A stretch of DNA of 64,000 nt from Mucilaginibacter glaciei. Its GTDB lineage: Bacteria; Bacteroidota; Bacteroidia; Sphingobacteriales; Sphingobacteriaceae. Location: NCBI RefSeq assembly GCF_014773245.1, contig NZ_JACWMX010000007.1:1-64000 (forward strand), written 5' to 3'. The translations under genes were made by a program, and so were the position numbers. The notes beneath the pieces were generated by a model. That model was not told the DNA's origin. It did no database searches and was given only the letters and a program-made list of their open reading frames with translations. How positions within the stretch are numbered: the stretch's first letter is position 1; each line of letters starts with the position of its first letter. This document shows, piece after piece, positions 26,595-34,245 of this stretch.

Positions 26595-26834
26595 CTAATA
26601 TCGCCCGTGCTTTTGCTTAATCATAAACAGCAGTTTATCCAATCCGTTTATCTTTACTTCGTAGGCACTGGCCATTAGCATCCCTAATTTACCGGGTGGG
26701 AAACCTTTTTTTTGCATCCACTCCAGGTAGCTTACCGGCATATCGCATATCAGCGTGCCTTTATATTTGCCAAAGGGCATGCGGGTATTTACCACATCAA
26801 TTAGTACGTTCGGGTCGGGGGTTACATTTTCCAC
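26595..26834 (-). CDS. DUF3820 family small protein
   Basis: A 79-residue protein matching the DUF3820 pattern. MPFGKYKGTLICDMPVSYLEW (about residues 19-39) has the FGKYKG and P-x-YLxW elements, followed by GFPPGKLGMLMASAYEVKINGL. The function of the family is not known, although some members have been suggested to be regulators. The start is GTG at 26834, chosen because no ATG lies upstream in frame before the gene at 26859. It is in the same orientation as the MBL-fold gene, with a 24-base gap. A perfect 8-base hairpin without a T-run is found downstream at 26522-26542. Confidence 0.8.
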   Translation of the reverse strand: MENVTPDPNVLIDVVNTRMPFGKYKGTLICDMPVSYLEWMQKKGFPPGKLGMLMASAYEVKINGLDKLLFMIKQKHGRY

Positions 26835-26858
26835 AGTGGTAAATGTAAAACAAATCCG

Positions 26859-27797
26859 TTAAGCCCTGCTTACCCTGGTCACAATAAAAAAAGTTATCAA
26901 TGCGGCCGTAATAGCCAGCGCAGTTTTTAATTTAACGGTGCCCTGGTAAGGCGGTATATAACGTACGCCGTTCTGGTCGGACACGGCTGAATGCCCAACA
27001 TACCTGCCGTCGTTTGGTACTGCGATGCTTTCAAAACGATTAGCTAAAAAGTTCAATTCGGTTTGCAGTTCTTTTCCGCGCATTACCGGGCCGTGGCCTG
27101 TGGCGGCAATGCGCGGCTGCAAAGCGGCCAATTTACGTACCGATTTACCTGCTGCTATCCAGTCGGATGTGATATACCTTGGCGGCCCTGATACTTTTTT
27201 AGTGTAAGCCATCAAATGGTAAGCTGATTCTGCAGGTGTGGTTACAAATGCATCACCCGCTATTAAGGTGGTGTTTAACGGGAAGAATAGCGAAATATGC
27301 CCAGGTGTATGACCCGGTGTGTGGATCACCTTCCATTCCGGCAACTCCGGGATACCGTCATACATATCTATCTCGCGGATGTTTTTACTCACATTGATCG
27401 CCTTTGTAGGGAATACGAACGAGACTAAACTCATCATGCCGCCACCTGCTTCAGGGTCTACCGGCGGATAATCTGACTTTCCTGTTAAGTAAGGCAGTTC
27501 TAAGGTATGCGCATACACCGGTACATCCCAATATTTAAGCAATTCACATAACGACCCTGAATGATCTGAATGCCCGTGTGTAAGAACGATTGCCGACGGG
27601 CGGGTGCCGGGGCCAAATAAAGATTCGGCCATGGCTATGATCTTTTCGGCATTACCCTTAGTACCGGTATCAACCAGCACCCAGCCTTTACCGGTACCGC
27701 CACGGCGGTTAGCGATCATATAGATGTTTACAAAAAGAAGGCGCATGCCCCAAACGCCCTGCCCCACCTGGAAATATTTTATATTATTACTAAGCAT
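26859..27797 (-). CDS. MBL-fold metallohydrolase with a C-terminal membrane segment
   Basis: A 312-residue metallo-beta-lactamase fold hydrolase. The metal-binding motif THGHSDHSG lies near residues 73-81 (His74, His76, Asp78, His79), followed by HTPGHTPGH (about 158-166), the Asp of IAGDAFV, and His in ATGHGPV. A hydrophobic helix at the C-terminus (about 288-306) suggests the enzyme is tail-anchored. Family reactions range from lactonases to glyoxalase II and persulfide dioxygenases, so the substrate is open. It precedes the DUF3820 gene on the same strand. Confidence 0.88.
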   Translation of the reverse strand: MLSNNIKYFQVGQGVWGMRLLFVNIYMIANRRGGTGKGWVLVDTGTKGNAEKIIAMAESLFGPGTRPSAIVLTHGHSDHSGSLCELLKYWDVPVYAHTLELPYLTGKSDYPPVDPEAGGGMMSLVSFVFPTKAINVSKNIREIDMYDGIPELPEWKVIHTPGHTPGHISLFFPLNTTLIAGDAFVTTPAESAYHLMAYTKKVSGPPRYITSDWIAAGKSVRKLAALQPRIAATGHGPVMRGKELQTELNFLANRFESIAVPNDGRYVGHSAVSDQNGVRYIPPYQGTVKLKTALAITAALITFFIVTRVSRA

Positions 27798-27963
27798 AAT
27801 TTATTATTGGTTAAATAGATAACAGGATTTACCTATAAATGGTTTTAAAAGGGTATATTCCTTTAAGCTCTAAAACACAAACTACAAGGTCGACTACGTG
27901 TTAAAACGCAGGGCATCCAAACACAATGAGCTGCCTGTTGTTGAATTTTTAAACACATATACT

Positions 27964-28188
27964 ATGGAACAGCAATTTGATGCGGTGCTTACCGGTTCTG
28001 ATACCGACGTAAATGGAATAGTTACCGGTAATAATGAGATATACGAATTTAACGCGCTTGATGAAAGCCTGCAGTTAACTATCGCCAAAGATGCTAACGG
28101 CCATTGGGCGCGTATAGCTGGCAGCGAACCCTATTTTTCGGGATGGGTAGATCAACTGGCCGAGCAGATACAAGCAGAAACAAAATAA
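27964..28188 (+). CDS. Small hypothetical protein upstream of an aldo/keto reductase
   Basis: A 74-residue acidic, beta-rich protein starting MEQQFDAVLTGSDTDVNG. I do not recognise a family. The ATG at 27964 is preferred; a GTG at 27898 would add 22 residues with a basic, non-conserved look. It ends six bases before the aldo/keto reductase ATG, so the two are likely cotranscribed. The sequence has one Trp pair (GHWARIAG, SGWVDQL) but no enzyme motif. Confidence 0.6.
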   Translation: MEQQFDAVLTGSDTDVNGIVTGNNEIYEFNALDESLQLTIAKDANGHWARIAGSEPYFSGWVDQLAEQIQAETK

Positions 28189-28194
28189 CGCGTT

Positions 28195-29145
28195 ATGGAA
28201 AAAAGAGAATTAGGAAGATCGGGACTATATGTGCGCCCCTTTGTTTTTGGCGGTAACGTATTTGGATGGACAGCCGATGAGAAAACTTCTTTTAAATTGT
28301 TGGATGCCTTTGTAGACCACGGCTTTGAATTTGTTGATACTGCCGATGTTTACTCCAAATGGGTACCGGCGCATACCGGCGGCGAATCCGAAACTATTAT
28401 TGGTAACTGGCTTAAACAAAGCGGCAAACGCCATCAAATCATTTTAGCCACAAAGGTGGGTAAGCCGATGACTGAGGATAAAAAAGGTTTATCTAAGGCT
28501 TACATCACCAGGGCTGTTGAGGACTCTTTAAAACGGTTACAAACCGATTATATAGATCTTTATCAATCGCACGACGATGATAAGGATACTCCTTTAGCTG
28601 AAACACTGGAAACATATACCGACCTGATTAAACAGGGCAAAGTACGGGCGATCGGTGCATCAAATTATGGTGCCGACCGCCTGCGCGAGGCTTTACAGGT
28701 AAGTAAGGATAACGGCTTTGCCCGATATGAAAGCTTGCAGCCCGAATATAATTTATATGACCGTGCAGATTACGAAAAGCAATACGAATCGTTATGCCGG
28801 GAGAATAACCTCGGCGTCATCACTTATTATTCACTTGCAAGCGGCTTTTTGACCGGCAAGTACCGGTCGGAAAATGACCTGAACAAAAGCCAACGAGGCG
28901 GCGGGGTTAAAAAATATTTGAATGGCCGCGGATATAAGATCCTGGCTGCTTTAGACAAAGTTGCCGGCGATTATAACGCAACACCCGCAGCCGTCGCGAT
29001 AGCGTGGGTAATGGCAAGGCCGGGCATAACAGGGCCTATTGCAAGTGCCACCAGCGTACATCAGCTAAAGGAATTATCCGGGGCTGCAGAATTAAAACTC
29101 AGTGGCGAAAGTATCGAATTGCTCACCACTGCCAGCAACTATTAA
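28195..29145 (+). CDS. Aldo/keto reductase
   Basis: An NADPH-dependent oxidoreductase with a TIM barrel, of 316 residues. The catalytic tetrad is visible: Asp in FVDTADVY, Tyr three residues later, Lys in ILATKVG, and His in YQSHDDDK. The cofactor-binding C-terminal part contains ITGPIASATS. The family reduces a wide range of aldehydes, ketones and sugars; this subgroup resembles the YajO/general stress (YhdN-like) type. It is cotranscribed with a small hypothetical gene and ends at a strong hairpin terminator. Confidence 0.93.
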   Translation: MEKRELGRSGLYVRPFVFGGNVFGWTADEKTSFKLLDAFVDHGFEFVDTADVYSKWVPAHTGGESETIIGNWLKQSGKRHQIILATKVGKPMTEDKKGLSKAYITRAVEDSLKRLQTDYIDLYQSHDDDKDTPLAETLETYTDLIKQGKVRAIGASNYGADRLREALQVSKDNGFARYESLQPEYNLYDRADYEKQYESLCRENNLGVITYYSLASGFLTGKYRSENDLNKSQRGGGVKKYLNGRGYKILAALDKVAGDYNATPAAVAIAWVMARPGITGPIASATSVHQLKELSGAAELKLSGESIELLTTASNY

Positions 29146-29146
29146 C

Positions 29147-29178
29147 AAAAAAAGCTCCCGATTAACCGGGAGCTTTTT
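29147..29178. terminator. Bidirectional rho-independent terminator
   Basis: GCTCCCG (29154-29160) pairs with CGGGAGC (29167-29173) around a 6-base loop. The stem is extended by A-run and T-run pairing on either side. A T-run follows on both strands, so it can serve the aldo/keto reductase (plus strand) and the converging Gly-rich gene (minus strand). Confidence 0.9.
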
Positions 29179-29203
29179 ACTTTATATCAAACGTATCGGC
29201 TAA

Positions 29204-30115
29204 TTAAAATCTTGGGCGGGCCATACCCATACGGCCTCCATTTTGGTTTTGGGCAAACTGGCCATCGCCGTTACCTCTACCCTGTCCGCCACCGTTATTG
29301 CCTCTGTCGCGGCCACCACCGTTGTTAGATGGCTGTGCCTGTTGGCCTGGCTGTTGTGGTTGTTGCTGGCCACCGCCCCAATTGCCCCGGCCTTGACCGC
29401 CACCATTATTTTGTGATGGTTGCTGTGGTTGTGCTTGCCCGCCGCCCCAGTTCCCCCGGCCCTGGTTATCGCCGCGGCTTGGTTGTTGCGGCTGTGCCTG
29501 CCCGCCGCCCCAGTTACCACGTCCCCTATTATCGTTGCCTTGTGATTGGTGATCCCAGCCACCCCTTCCACCTCTGTCATCGTTACGGTTAGGTTGTGGT
29601 TGGTTATAACCATTATCTCTTGGTTGGTTGCCGCCAAAGCCGCCCCTGTTAAACCCGCCGCCGCCATAGTTACGGTTATCGTAGCCTCGGCCCGCATAGT
29701 TATTATTACCCCGGTTCCAGTCGCCACGGTTATCGTTACCACCCCAGCGGCCGCGGTATACATCATGGTTCATATAAGGCCTGCGGCCCCTTATTTCAAA
29801 ATGGCGAGCGGTGCGCCAATCATAGTTACGGTATGAGCCCGGCAAATAAGCTGCGGAGATCCAACGTGCACCATCATTATAAAAATAGCACTGACGCGAT
29901 AAACTGTAGTAGGCTTCTACTTCCGGCAGGTAGTAGTAATCATCGCTGTCGTCAAAATTATCATCGTAAACTGTTTGTACAGGCTGCGGTGCTGGTGCAT
30001 ATACCACGCGCCTTACCGGTACGTTAAAACCTAAATGAATTGATATTTGCGCTTCGGCTGTGTTGTAAACCAAACTCCCGAATAATATTGCTGATAATAT
30101 AACTGACTTTTTCAT
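29204..30115 (-). CDS. Secreted Gly/Asn/Gln-rich repetitive protein
   Basis: A 303-residue exported protein. A signal peptide (MKKSVILSAILFGSLVYNTAEA) is followed by a compact part (about 25-120) with several Tyr and Trp, including YYYLPEVEAYYSLSRQCYFYNDGARW. The rest is low-complexity, built of variants of GRGNWGGGQAQPQQPS rich in Gly, Asn, Gln, Pro and Arg. A short basic tail follows. The function is unknown; such proteins are usually extracellular or cell-surface. It is transcribed toward the bidirectional terminator. Confidence 0.78.
   Translation of the reverse strand: MKKSVILSAILFGSLVYNTAEAQISIHLGFNVPVRRVVYAPAPQPVQTVYDDNFDDSDDYYYLPEVEAYYSLSRQCYFYNDGARWISAAYLPGSYRNYDWRTARHFEIRGRRPYMNHDVYRGRWGGNDNRGDWNRGNNNYAGRGYDNRNYGGGGFNRGGFGGNQPRDNGYNQPQPNRNDDRGGRGGWDHQSQGNDNRGRGNWGGGQAQPQQPSRGDNQGRGNWGGGQAQPQQPSQNNGGGQGRGNWGGGQQQPQQPGQQAQPSNNGGGRDRGNNGGGQGRGNGDGQFAQNQNGGRMGMARPRF
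29367..29525. repeat. Tandem coding repeats in the Gly-rich gene
   Basis: A unit containing TGCCCGCCGCCCCAGTT recurs at 29436 and 29499, with a diverged copy near 29367. The spacing of 63 to 69 bases equals 21 to 23 codons. The units encode WGGGQ(A/Q)QPQQP blocks, so unequal crossing-over could change their number without breaking the frame. Confidence 0.6.
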
Positions 30116-30547
30116 CTTCTTTAAAATTTATACATCTATGACAGCTAACAGCAGCCAGGGTTTAATTCATACCTATCTATAATATTACACATCTGACAGC
30201 TAAAAGAATTAAATACTGATAAATTGAATATTTAAAGAATAAAGTTTCAAAATCCCCCTTAAACTAACTCAACTTAGTTACAATATTCTTAAAAGCATAT
30301 AAAAATAAATTGAGATAATTAAATCAAAATGGATAGCCACGCTGTACTGTCGAGATTGGAGATATCTCTATTTCTATACTAACAAATCAGAACTTGGCAT
30401 AACTAATAACGCTGTGGTTTTAATACCCATATCTGTCAATATGTAGGGAGCCATAAAGTCGGCAACGAAACCATCGTTAATACAAAATGCAGATACGGTA
30501 AAAAGCGGTATAGCTTTAACTTTAAAAACTAATAAAAGAAGCGAATT
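30116..30547. other. Non-coding stretch
   Basis: About 430 AT-rich bases with no supported gene. It follows the Gly-rich gene start and runs to the esterase fragment. I see no RNA gene, repeat or clear promoter in it. Confidence 0.6.
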
Positions 30548-30838
30548 TTATTTTCGTGTACGCTTGTCCTGCCATTGCTGGTATTGGTTTTCTAAAAAGC
30601 TGTTCCCGTCTTTAAAAAATTCCGTTGTGGCTATAGTAAAATGATCACCAGGGTAGTAAGTGAAAACGAAAGAGGAATTTAGTTTCTTCATTTCCGCGTC
30701 CAACAGCTTTACAGCATAGTTTAAAAGGAAATTATCCTGGTTGCCTACGCTTATCATCACTTTGCCGTCAAGATCTGCTTTAACTTTATCCCAGTTTGTA
30801 CGCAAGTATAAAGAGATATCATAGTTTTTCCAGTGCGC
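30548..30838 (-). pseudogene. 3' fragment of a putative esterase gene
   Basis: The minus-strand frame reads the C-terminal part of an alpha/beta-hydrolase-like esterase. It starts near HWKNYDISLYLRTNWDK, continues through VMISVGNQDNFLLNYAVKLLD and the FTYYPGDHFTI segment, whose His fits the catalytic His of the family, and ends KRTRK. The frame extends about 30 bases upstream of the first possible start and is then lost at the junction with the XRE fragment. The N-terminal nucleophile region is missing, so this is a truncated remnant. Confidence 0.7.
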
Positions 30839-31050
30839 GAATACGGCTGCAACTTGACGCCGGGTATTCGCAGGTTGCGCTTGTGGTTAAATTGGATCTT
30901 TCCCCGGGGTTTATCGGACATGTAGAGAGTACGAACACGAGCGCCAGCTATAATCTGCGGCACTTAAACAAGTTGTCTGCTATTTTAAAATGCTCACCAA
31001 AAGAGTTTCTGCCTGAACAATACCTTAAAGACGATTCCTTAATAAAATAA
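30838..31050 (+). pseudogene. 5'-truncated XRE-type regulator
   Basis: From 30838 the frame reads RIRLQLDAGYSQ, which is where an XRE helix-turn-helix domain normally begins, and continues through KLDLSPGFIGHVEST and YNLRHLNKLSAIL to SPKEFLPEQYL. The natural N-terminus is replaced by sequence antisense to the esterase fragment. An ATG at 30796 opens the same frame, so a chimeric 84-residue protein could still be made. The break falls at almost the same base as the end of the esterase similarity. Confidence 0.65.
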
Positions 31051-31383
31051 TCTGCAGGAAAGCTTATATAATTCGCCGTTTTCTTAGCTTAACATTGATA
31101 TCTTTTGATATTTAGTTAAAGGGTTTCTAGTACGACAAGTTGGTTGCCAATTACTATACTTTAACTTCAAATATTGATTCACTGATTCTTTAAAAAGTAT
31201 TAATATTGTAGTCCAGGTACCTTTTGTTTAAAGCTTGGTCTTTTGAATCCATCGCGTTATCAACAGTGACAAAATAATATAGCGTTGTTGCAAAACGTAT
31301 CTTGACAAAATAGGTTGCATATCAATTGTGACTTACGAGGCGAAGCTATGAGCAGTTGCCTGTAATCAAACCACTAATTTTGA
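31051..31383. other. Non-coding stretch before the polysaccharide cluster
   Basis: About 330 AT-rich bases without a supported gene. It should hold the promoter of the 31-kb cluster. TAATTTTG at 31375-31382 matches the -7 consensus but lies one base before the ATG, too close to be convincing. No trace of an ABC permease gene is visible here. Confidence 0.5.
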
Positions 31384-32652
31384 ATGTCCAAAGTAATTAA
31401 AGTTGAAAACTTATCAAAAGTGTACCAGTTGGGCACATTTGGTACGGGAACCATTTCCCGTGACGTGGAGCGCTATTGGGCACGGATAAGGGGAAGAGAA
31501 GATCCTTTTCTTAAATTAGGTGAAACTAATGAGCGTATCTCTAATTTTGAAGGTGATGTAGTTTGGAGCCTTAAAGACTTAAACTTCGATATTGAGCAGG
31601 GTGATGCCGTGGGTATTATTGGCCGTAATGGCGCGGGTAAGAGTACACTGCTGAAGATATTGAGCCGGGTTACAACACCAAGCAGTGGAATTGTAAAAAT
31701 AAAAGGCCGTATTGCCAGTTTGCTGGAGGTGGGAACCGGATTTCATCCGGAACTTAGCGGCAGGGAGAACATTTATCTGAACGGCACTATATTGGGCATG
31801 CGTAAAAATGAAATTTCAAAAAAGTTTGATGAGATCGTAAGTTTCTCTGGTGTTGAAAGATATATAGATACGCCGGTTAAACGTTATTCGTCAGGGATGT
31901 ATGTGCGACTTGCATTTGCTGTGGCTGCGCATCTTGAAAGCGAAATACTGATAGTTGATGAAGTGCTGGCTGTGGGCGATTCAGAATTTCAGAAAAAATG
32001 CCTCGGTAAAATGAGGCAGGTAAGCAAAAGTGAAGGACGTACAGTTTTATTTGTCAGCCATAACATGGCTGCAGTTAAAACATTATGTAACCGGGGTATT
32101 GTACTTGCACATGGTCAAATGGTATATGCAGACAGGCAGCTTGAGGCGGTTCAATTTTACCAAACCAATAACAATATCCGCTCAACTTTTGAACACCTTG
32201 GAAATCTGAGCGCAGCACCCGGAAACGAAAATATAAAAGTGTTAAAATTTATTATTAGACCGCATATCGGCGAAGCCATGTCCATTTCGACCGGTGTTAG
32301 TTTTGAAATGGTTTTTTTTAACCAAAAAGCAGGTATTAACCTTGATGCCACATTCGAATTAAAAAACAGTGAGGAGATCCCCGTTTTCCATAACGGTGTG
32401 CTGATATCAACTAATAACGATTCAAAAACTGGGTTTTACACTATTAATTGTACCATTCCTCCAAACCTATTGAATGCCGGCAGTTATTCGTTCAAATTAA
32501 TTTTTGGCGAAAATCAGCGTTACCTGTTATTTGGTGCCGATGATTTTATCGGATTTGAAGTTGAAAATGAAAGTAAGGGTACTAACAGCACTTTAGCACC
32601 GGGTGTAATTCATCCGAAACTTGATTTTGTTATTAGTTATAAGGCATCATAG
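31384..32652 (+). CDS. Polysaccharide ABC exporter ATPase, Wzt-like
   Basis: The nucleotide-binding subunit of an ABC exporter for O-antigen-type glycans. Walker A is GRNGAGKST (residues 80-88), the signature is YSSGM (near 165) and Walker B is ILIVDEVLAVGD (near 190). A C-terminal beta-rich domain (about 265-422) resembles Wzt C-terminal domains, which recognise the modified end of the glycan. The N-terminal insertion before the first core strand is usual for this subfamily. It is the first gene of the cluster, yet no Wzm-like permease is seen beside it or elsewhere in the window. The next gene starts three bases after its stop. Confidence 0.93.
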   Translation: MSKVIKVENLSKVYQLGTFGTGTISRDVERYWARIRGREDPFLKLGETNERISNFEGDVVWSLKDLNFDIEQGDAVGIIGRNGAGKSTLLKILSRVTTPSSGIVKIKGRIASLLEVGTGFHPELSGRENIYLNGTILGMRKNEISKKFDEIVSFSGVERYIDTPVKRYSSGMYVRLAFAVAAHLESEILIVDEVLAVGDSEFQKKCLGKMRQVSKSEGRTVLFVSHNMAAVKTLCNRGIVLAHGQMVYADRQLEAVQFYQTNNNIRSTFEHLGNLSAAPGNENIKVLKFIIRPHIGEAMSISTGVSFEMVFFNQKAGINLDATFELKNSEEIPVFHNGVLISTNNDSKTGFYTINCTIPPNLLNAGSYSFKLIFGENQRYLLFGADDFIGFEVENESKGTNSTLAPGVIHPKLDFVISYKAS

Positions 32653-32655
32653 CAA

Positions 32656-33060
32656 ATGGAATACCCACACATTATACAACTCCCCAAGTTTTTAGACAAC
32701 CGGGGAAATCTATCCTTTATTGAAGAAAATAATCATATTCCCTTTAAAATTGAGCGTACCTACTGGATTTATGATGTACCTGGTGGCGAACGGCGGGGTG
32801 GGCACGCTTATTTAAATCTTCAAGAATTTATAGTTGCCTTGAGTGGTAGCTTTGATGTGGTGCTTAGAGACGGAAAAAAGGAAATGCGGTTTAGCCTTAA
32901 CCGTTCTTACTATGGGCTGTACGTACCAAAATTGATGTGGCGTGAGATCGAGAATTTTTCTACTAATTCACTGGCCCTGATCCTGGCAGATGGTAAATAT
33001 GATGAAACAGATTATATCAGGGACATTGATCAATTTATAAGCAGCAAACATGGAGGGTAA
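32656..33060 (+). CDS. FdtA/QdtA-like sugar ketoisomerase homologue with altered active site
   Basis: A 134-residue cupin of the WxcM C-terminal/FdtA type. Relatives convert dTDP-4-keto-6-deoxyglucose to the 3-keto sugar. The conserved frame is present (YDVPGGERRGGHA, then LQEFIVALSGSFDVVL). The His-x-His pair considered catalytic in FdtA/QdtA reads HAY (His50, Tyr52), so the second His is lost. The protein may therefore be inactive as an isomerase, regulatory, or have another specificity. It is followed by an overlapping paralogue that keeps both histidines. Confidence 0.85.
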   Translation: MEYPHIIQLPKFLDNRGNLSFIEENNHIPFKIERTYWIYDVPGGERRGGHAYLNLQEFIVALSGSFDVVLRDGKKEMRFSLNRSYYGLYVPKLMWREIENFSTNSLALILADGKYDETDYIRDIDQFISSKHGG

Positions 33061-33472
33061 TTCTTCAACCGTTTTTGATTGTAACATCACCCACTTGCGC
33101 CGTATCCATAATCGCGCAGGGAATATTACCCCGGTCGAAAACAATATCCATATCCCTTTTGCTGTTAAACGTGTATATTATTTATATGATATACCTGGTG
33201 GTGAATCACGCGCAGCACACGGGCATAAGCAACTCGAGCAGTTTATAGTAGCGGCCAGCGGCAGCTTTGATATATGTATAGACGATGGCATAAATAAAAA
33301 AATAGTACAGCTAAACCGTCCTTACTTAGGCATCCATATACAACCCGGCATATGGCGCGATCTTTCCAATTTTTCGTCGGGAGCTATTTGCCTGGTGTTG
33401 GCCTCCATGTTGTATACAGAGGATGATTATTTAAGAGAGTATGAGTCATTTAAACAATATAAAAAGCGTTGA
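33050..33472 (+). CDS. FdtA/QdtA-type dTDP-4-keto-6-deoxyhexose 3,4-ketoisomerase
   Basis: A 140-residue cupin dimer enzyme producing the 3-keto intermediate for a 3-amino-3,6-dideoxyhexose. The core is YDIPGGESRAAHGHKQLEQF with the full His-x-His pair (His57, His59), then the GSFDICIDDG strand. Its ATG overlaps the end of the first copy by 11 bases, and it pairs functionally with the FdtB-like aminotransferase at 37048. FdtA and QdtA differ in the 4-OH configuration of their product; this cannot be decided by eye. It appears to be the active copy of the tandem pair. Confidence 0.88.
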   Translation: MEGNSSTVFDCNITHLRRIHNRAGNITPVENNIHIPFAVKRVYYLYDIPGGESRAAHGHKQLEQFIVAASGSFDICIDDGINKKIVQLNRPYLGIHIQPGIWRDLSNFSSGAICLVLASMLYTEDDYLREYESFKQYKKR

Positions 33473-33993
33473 TGCAGCTACCCATACACAAGTACGGCCT
33501 GATTTTTAGGCTGGTTGAAGAAACCGATGCCGAATTTATCTTAAGCCTACGCACCGATAACATTCATGCCCGGTACCTGTCACCTACTGAGAACGATTTG
33601 CAAAAACAAATTGACTGGATCAGGAAATACAAAAAGCGGGAAGAAAAACAGCAGGAATTTTATTTTTTATTTGCCGATGAAGATAATCAGCCTGTTGGCG
33701 TTGTAAGGGTTTACGATATTCAAAATGATACATACACAAACGGCAGCTGGATTGTAAAACCTGGATGCGACGAATTTATCAGCATAAAATCAGATCTTTT
33801 TCTTGCGGATTTTGCAGCCAACCAATTAGAAAATAAGAGATGTGTGTTTGATGTAAGAAAAGACAACAAAAAAGCACTTCGGTTTCATAGGATGTTTTCC
33901 CGGATAACCGGTGAAGATGAGATTAACTATTATTTTACCATAGATGAGGCCGACGCAAAACGGAAATATGAATTTTTAACAAGTATAATATAA
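33472..33993 (+). CDS. GNAT-family acetyl/acyltransferase
   Basis: A 173-residue GNAT-fold N-acyltransferase. It starts at the ATG at 33472, inside the TGATG overlap with the previous stop. Family-like features are the N-terminal LRLVEETDAEFILSLR-type strand, a central QPVGVVRVYDI strand, and the later cofactor-binding region preceding RKDNKKALRFHRMF. It sits between FdtA and ACP genes, so the probable acceptor is the 3-amino group of the cluster's dideoxyhexose, and the donor could be acyl-ACP in place of acetyl-CoA. That donor is inference. FdtC and QdtC, which normally do this step, have a different fold (hexapeptide repeat). Confidence 0.8.
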   Translation: MQLPIHKYGLIFRLVEETDAEFILSLRTDNIHARYLSPTENDLQKQIDWIRKYKKREEKQQEFYFLFADEDNQPVGVVRVYDIQNDTYTNGSWIVKPGCDEFISIKSDLFLADFAANQLENKRCVFDVRKDNKKALRFHRMFSRITGEDEINYYFTIDEADAKRKYEFLTSII

Positions 33994-34008
33994 CCTAATA
34001 CACAAGTC

Positions 34009-34245
34009 ATGAATATTGAAAAATTTATACAAGAGTTTACAGAACAATTTGACGATTTAGATACAAGCACTTTTACTGCTGAAACTCTATTTAAAGAAAA
34101 CGACGAATGGAGCTCAATGACAGCCCTTTCTATTATTGCAATGGTTGATGACAGCTACAAAGTTAGATTAACCGGTGATGACGTCAGAAATTCAAAAACA
34201 ATACAAGACATATACGACATTGTTTTGGCTAAATCAAAGTTATAA
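34009..34245 (+). CDS. Acyl carrier protein (first)
   Basis: A 78-residue four-helix carrier protein. The phosphopantetheine attachment serine is most likely Ser36 in EWSSMTAL, matching the usual D/E-x-S-(L/M) context loosely. The acidic helix II and the VRLTGDDVRNSKTIQDIYDIV end are typical of ACPs. The KAS III gene begins directly at the base after its stop, so it is tightly coupled and probably dedicated to this pathway and not to bulk fatty-acid synthesis. Confidence 0.88.
   Translation: MNIEKFIQEFTEQFDDLDTSTFTAETLFKENDEWSSMTALSIIAMVDDSYKVRLTGDDVRNSKTIQDIYDIVLAKSKL

Noticed and set aside
29200..29766. Ala/Val/Thr-rich open frame in the Gly-rich gene, and long plus-strand frames opposite it
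   Set aside because: These are frame shadows of the GC-rich repeats. The 29204-30115 frame has a signal peptide and a sensible start.
31375..31382. TAATTTTG as the cluster promoter
   Set aside because: It fits the -7 consensus but ends one base before the ATG, so transcription would start inside the gene.
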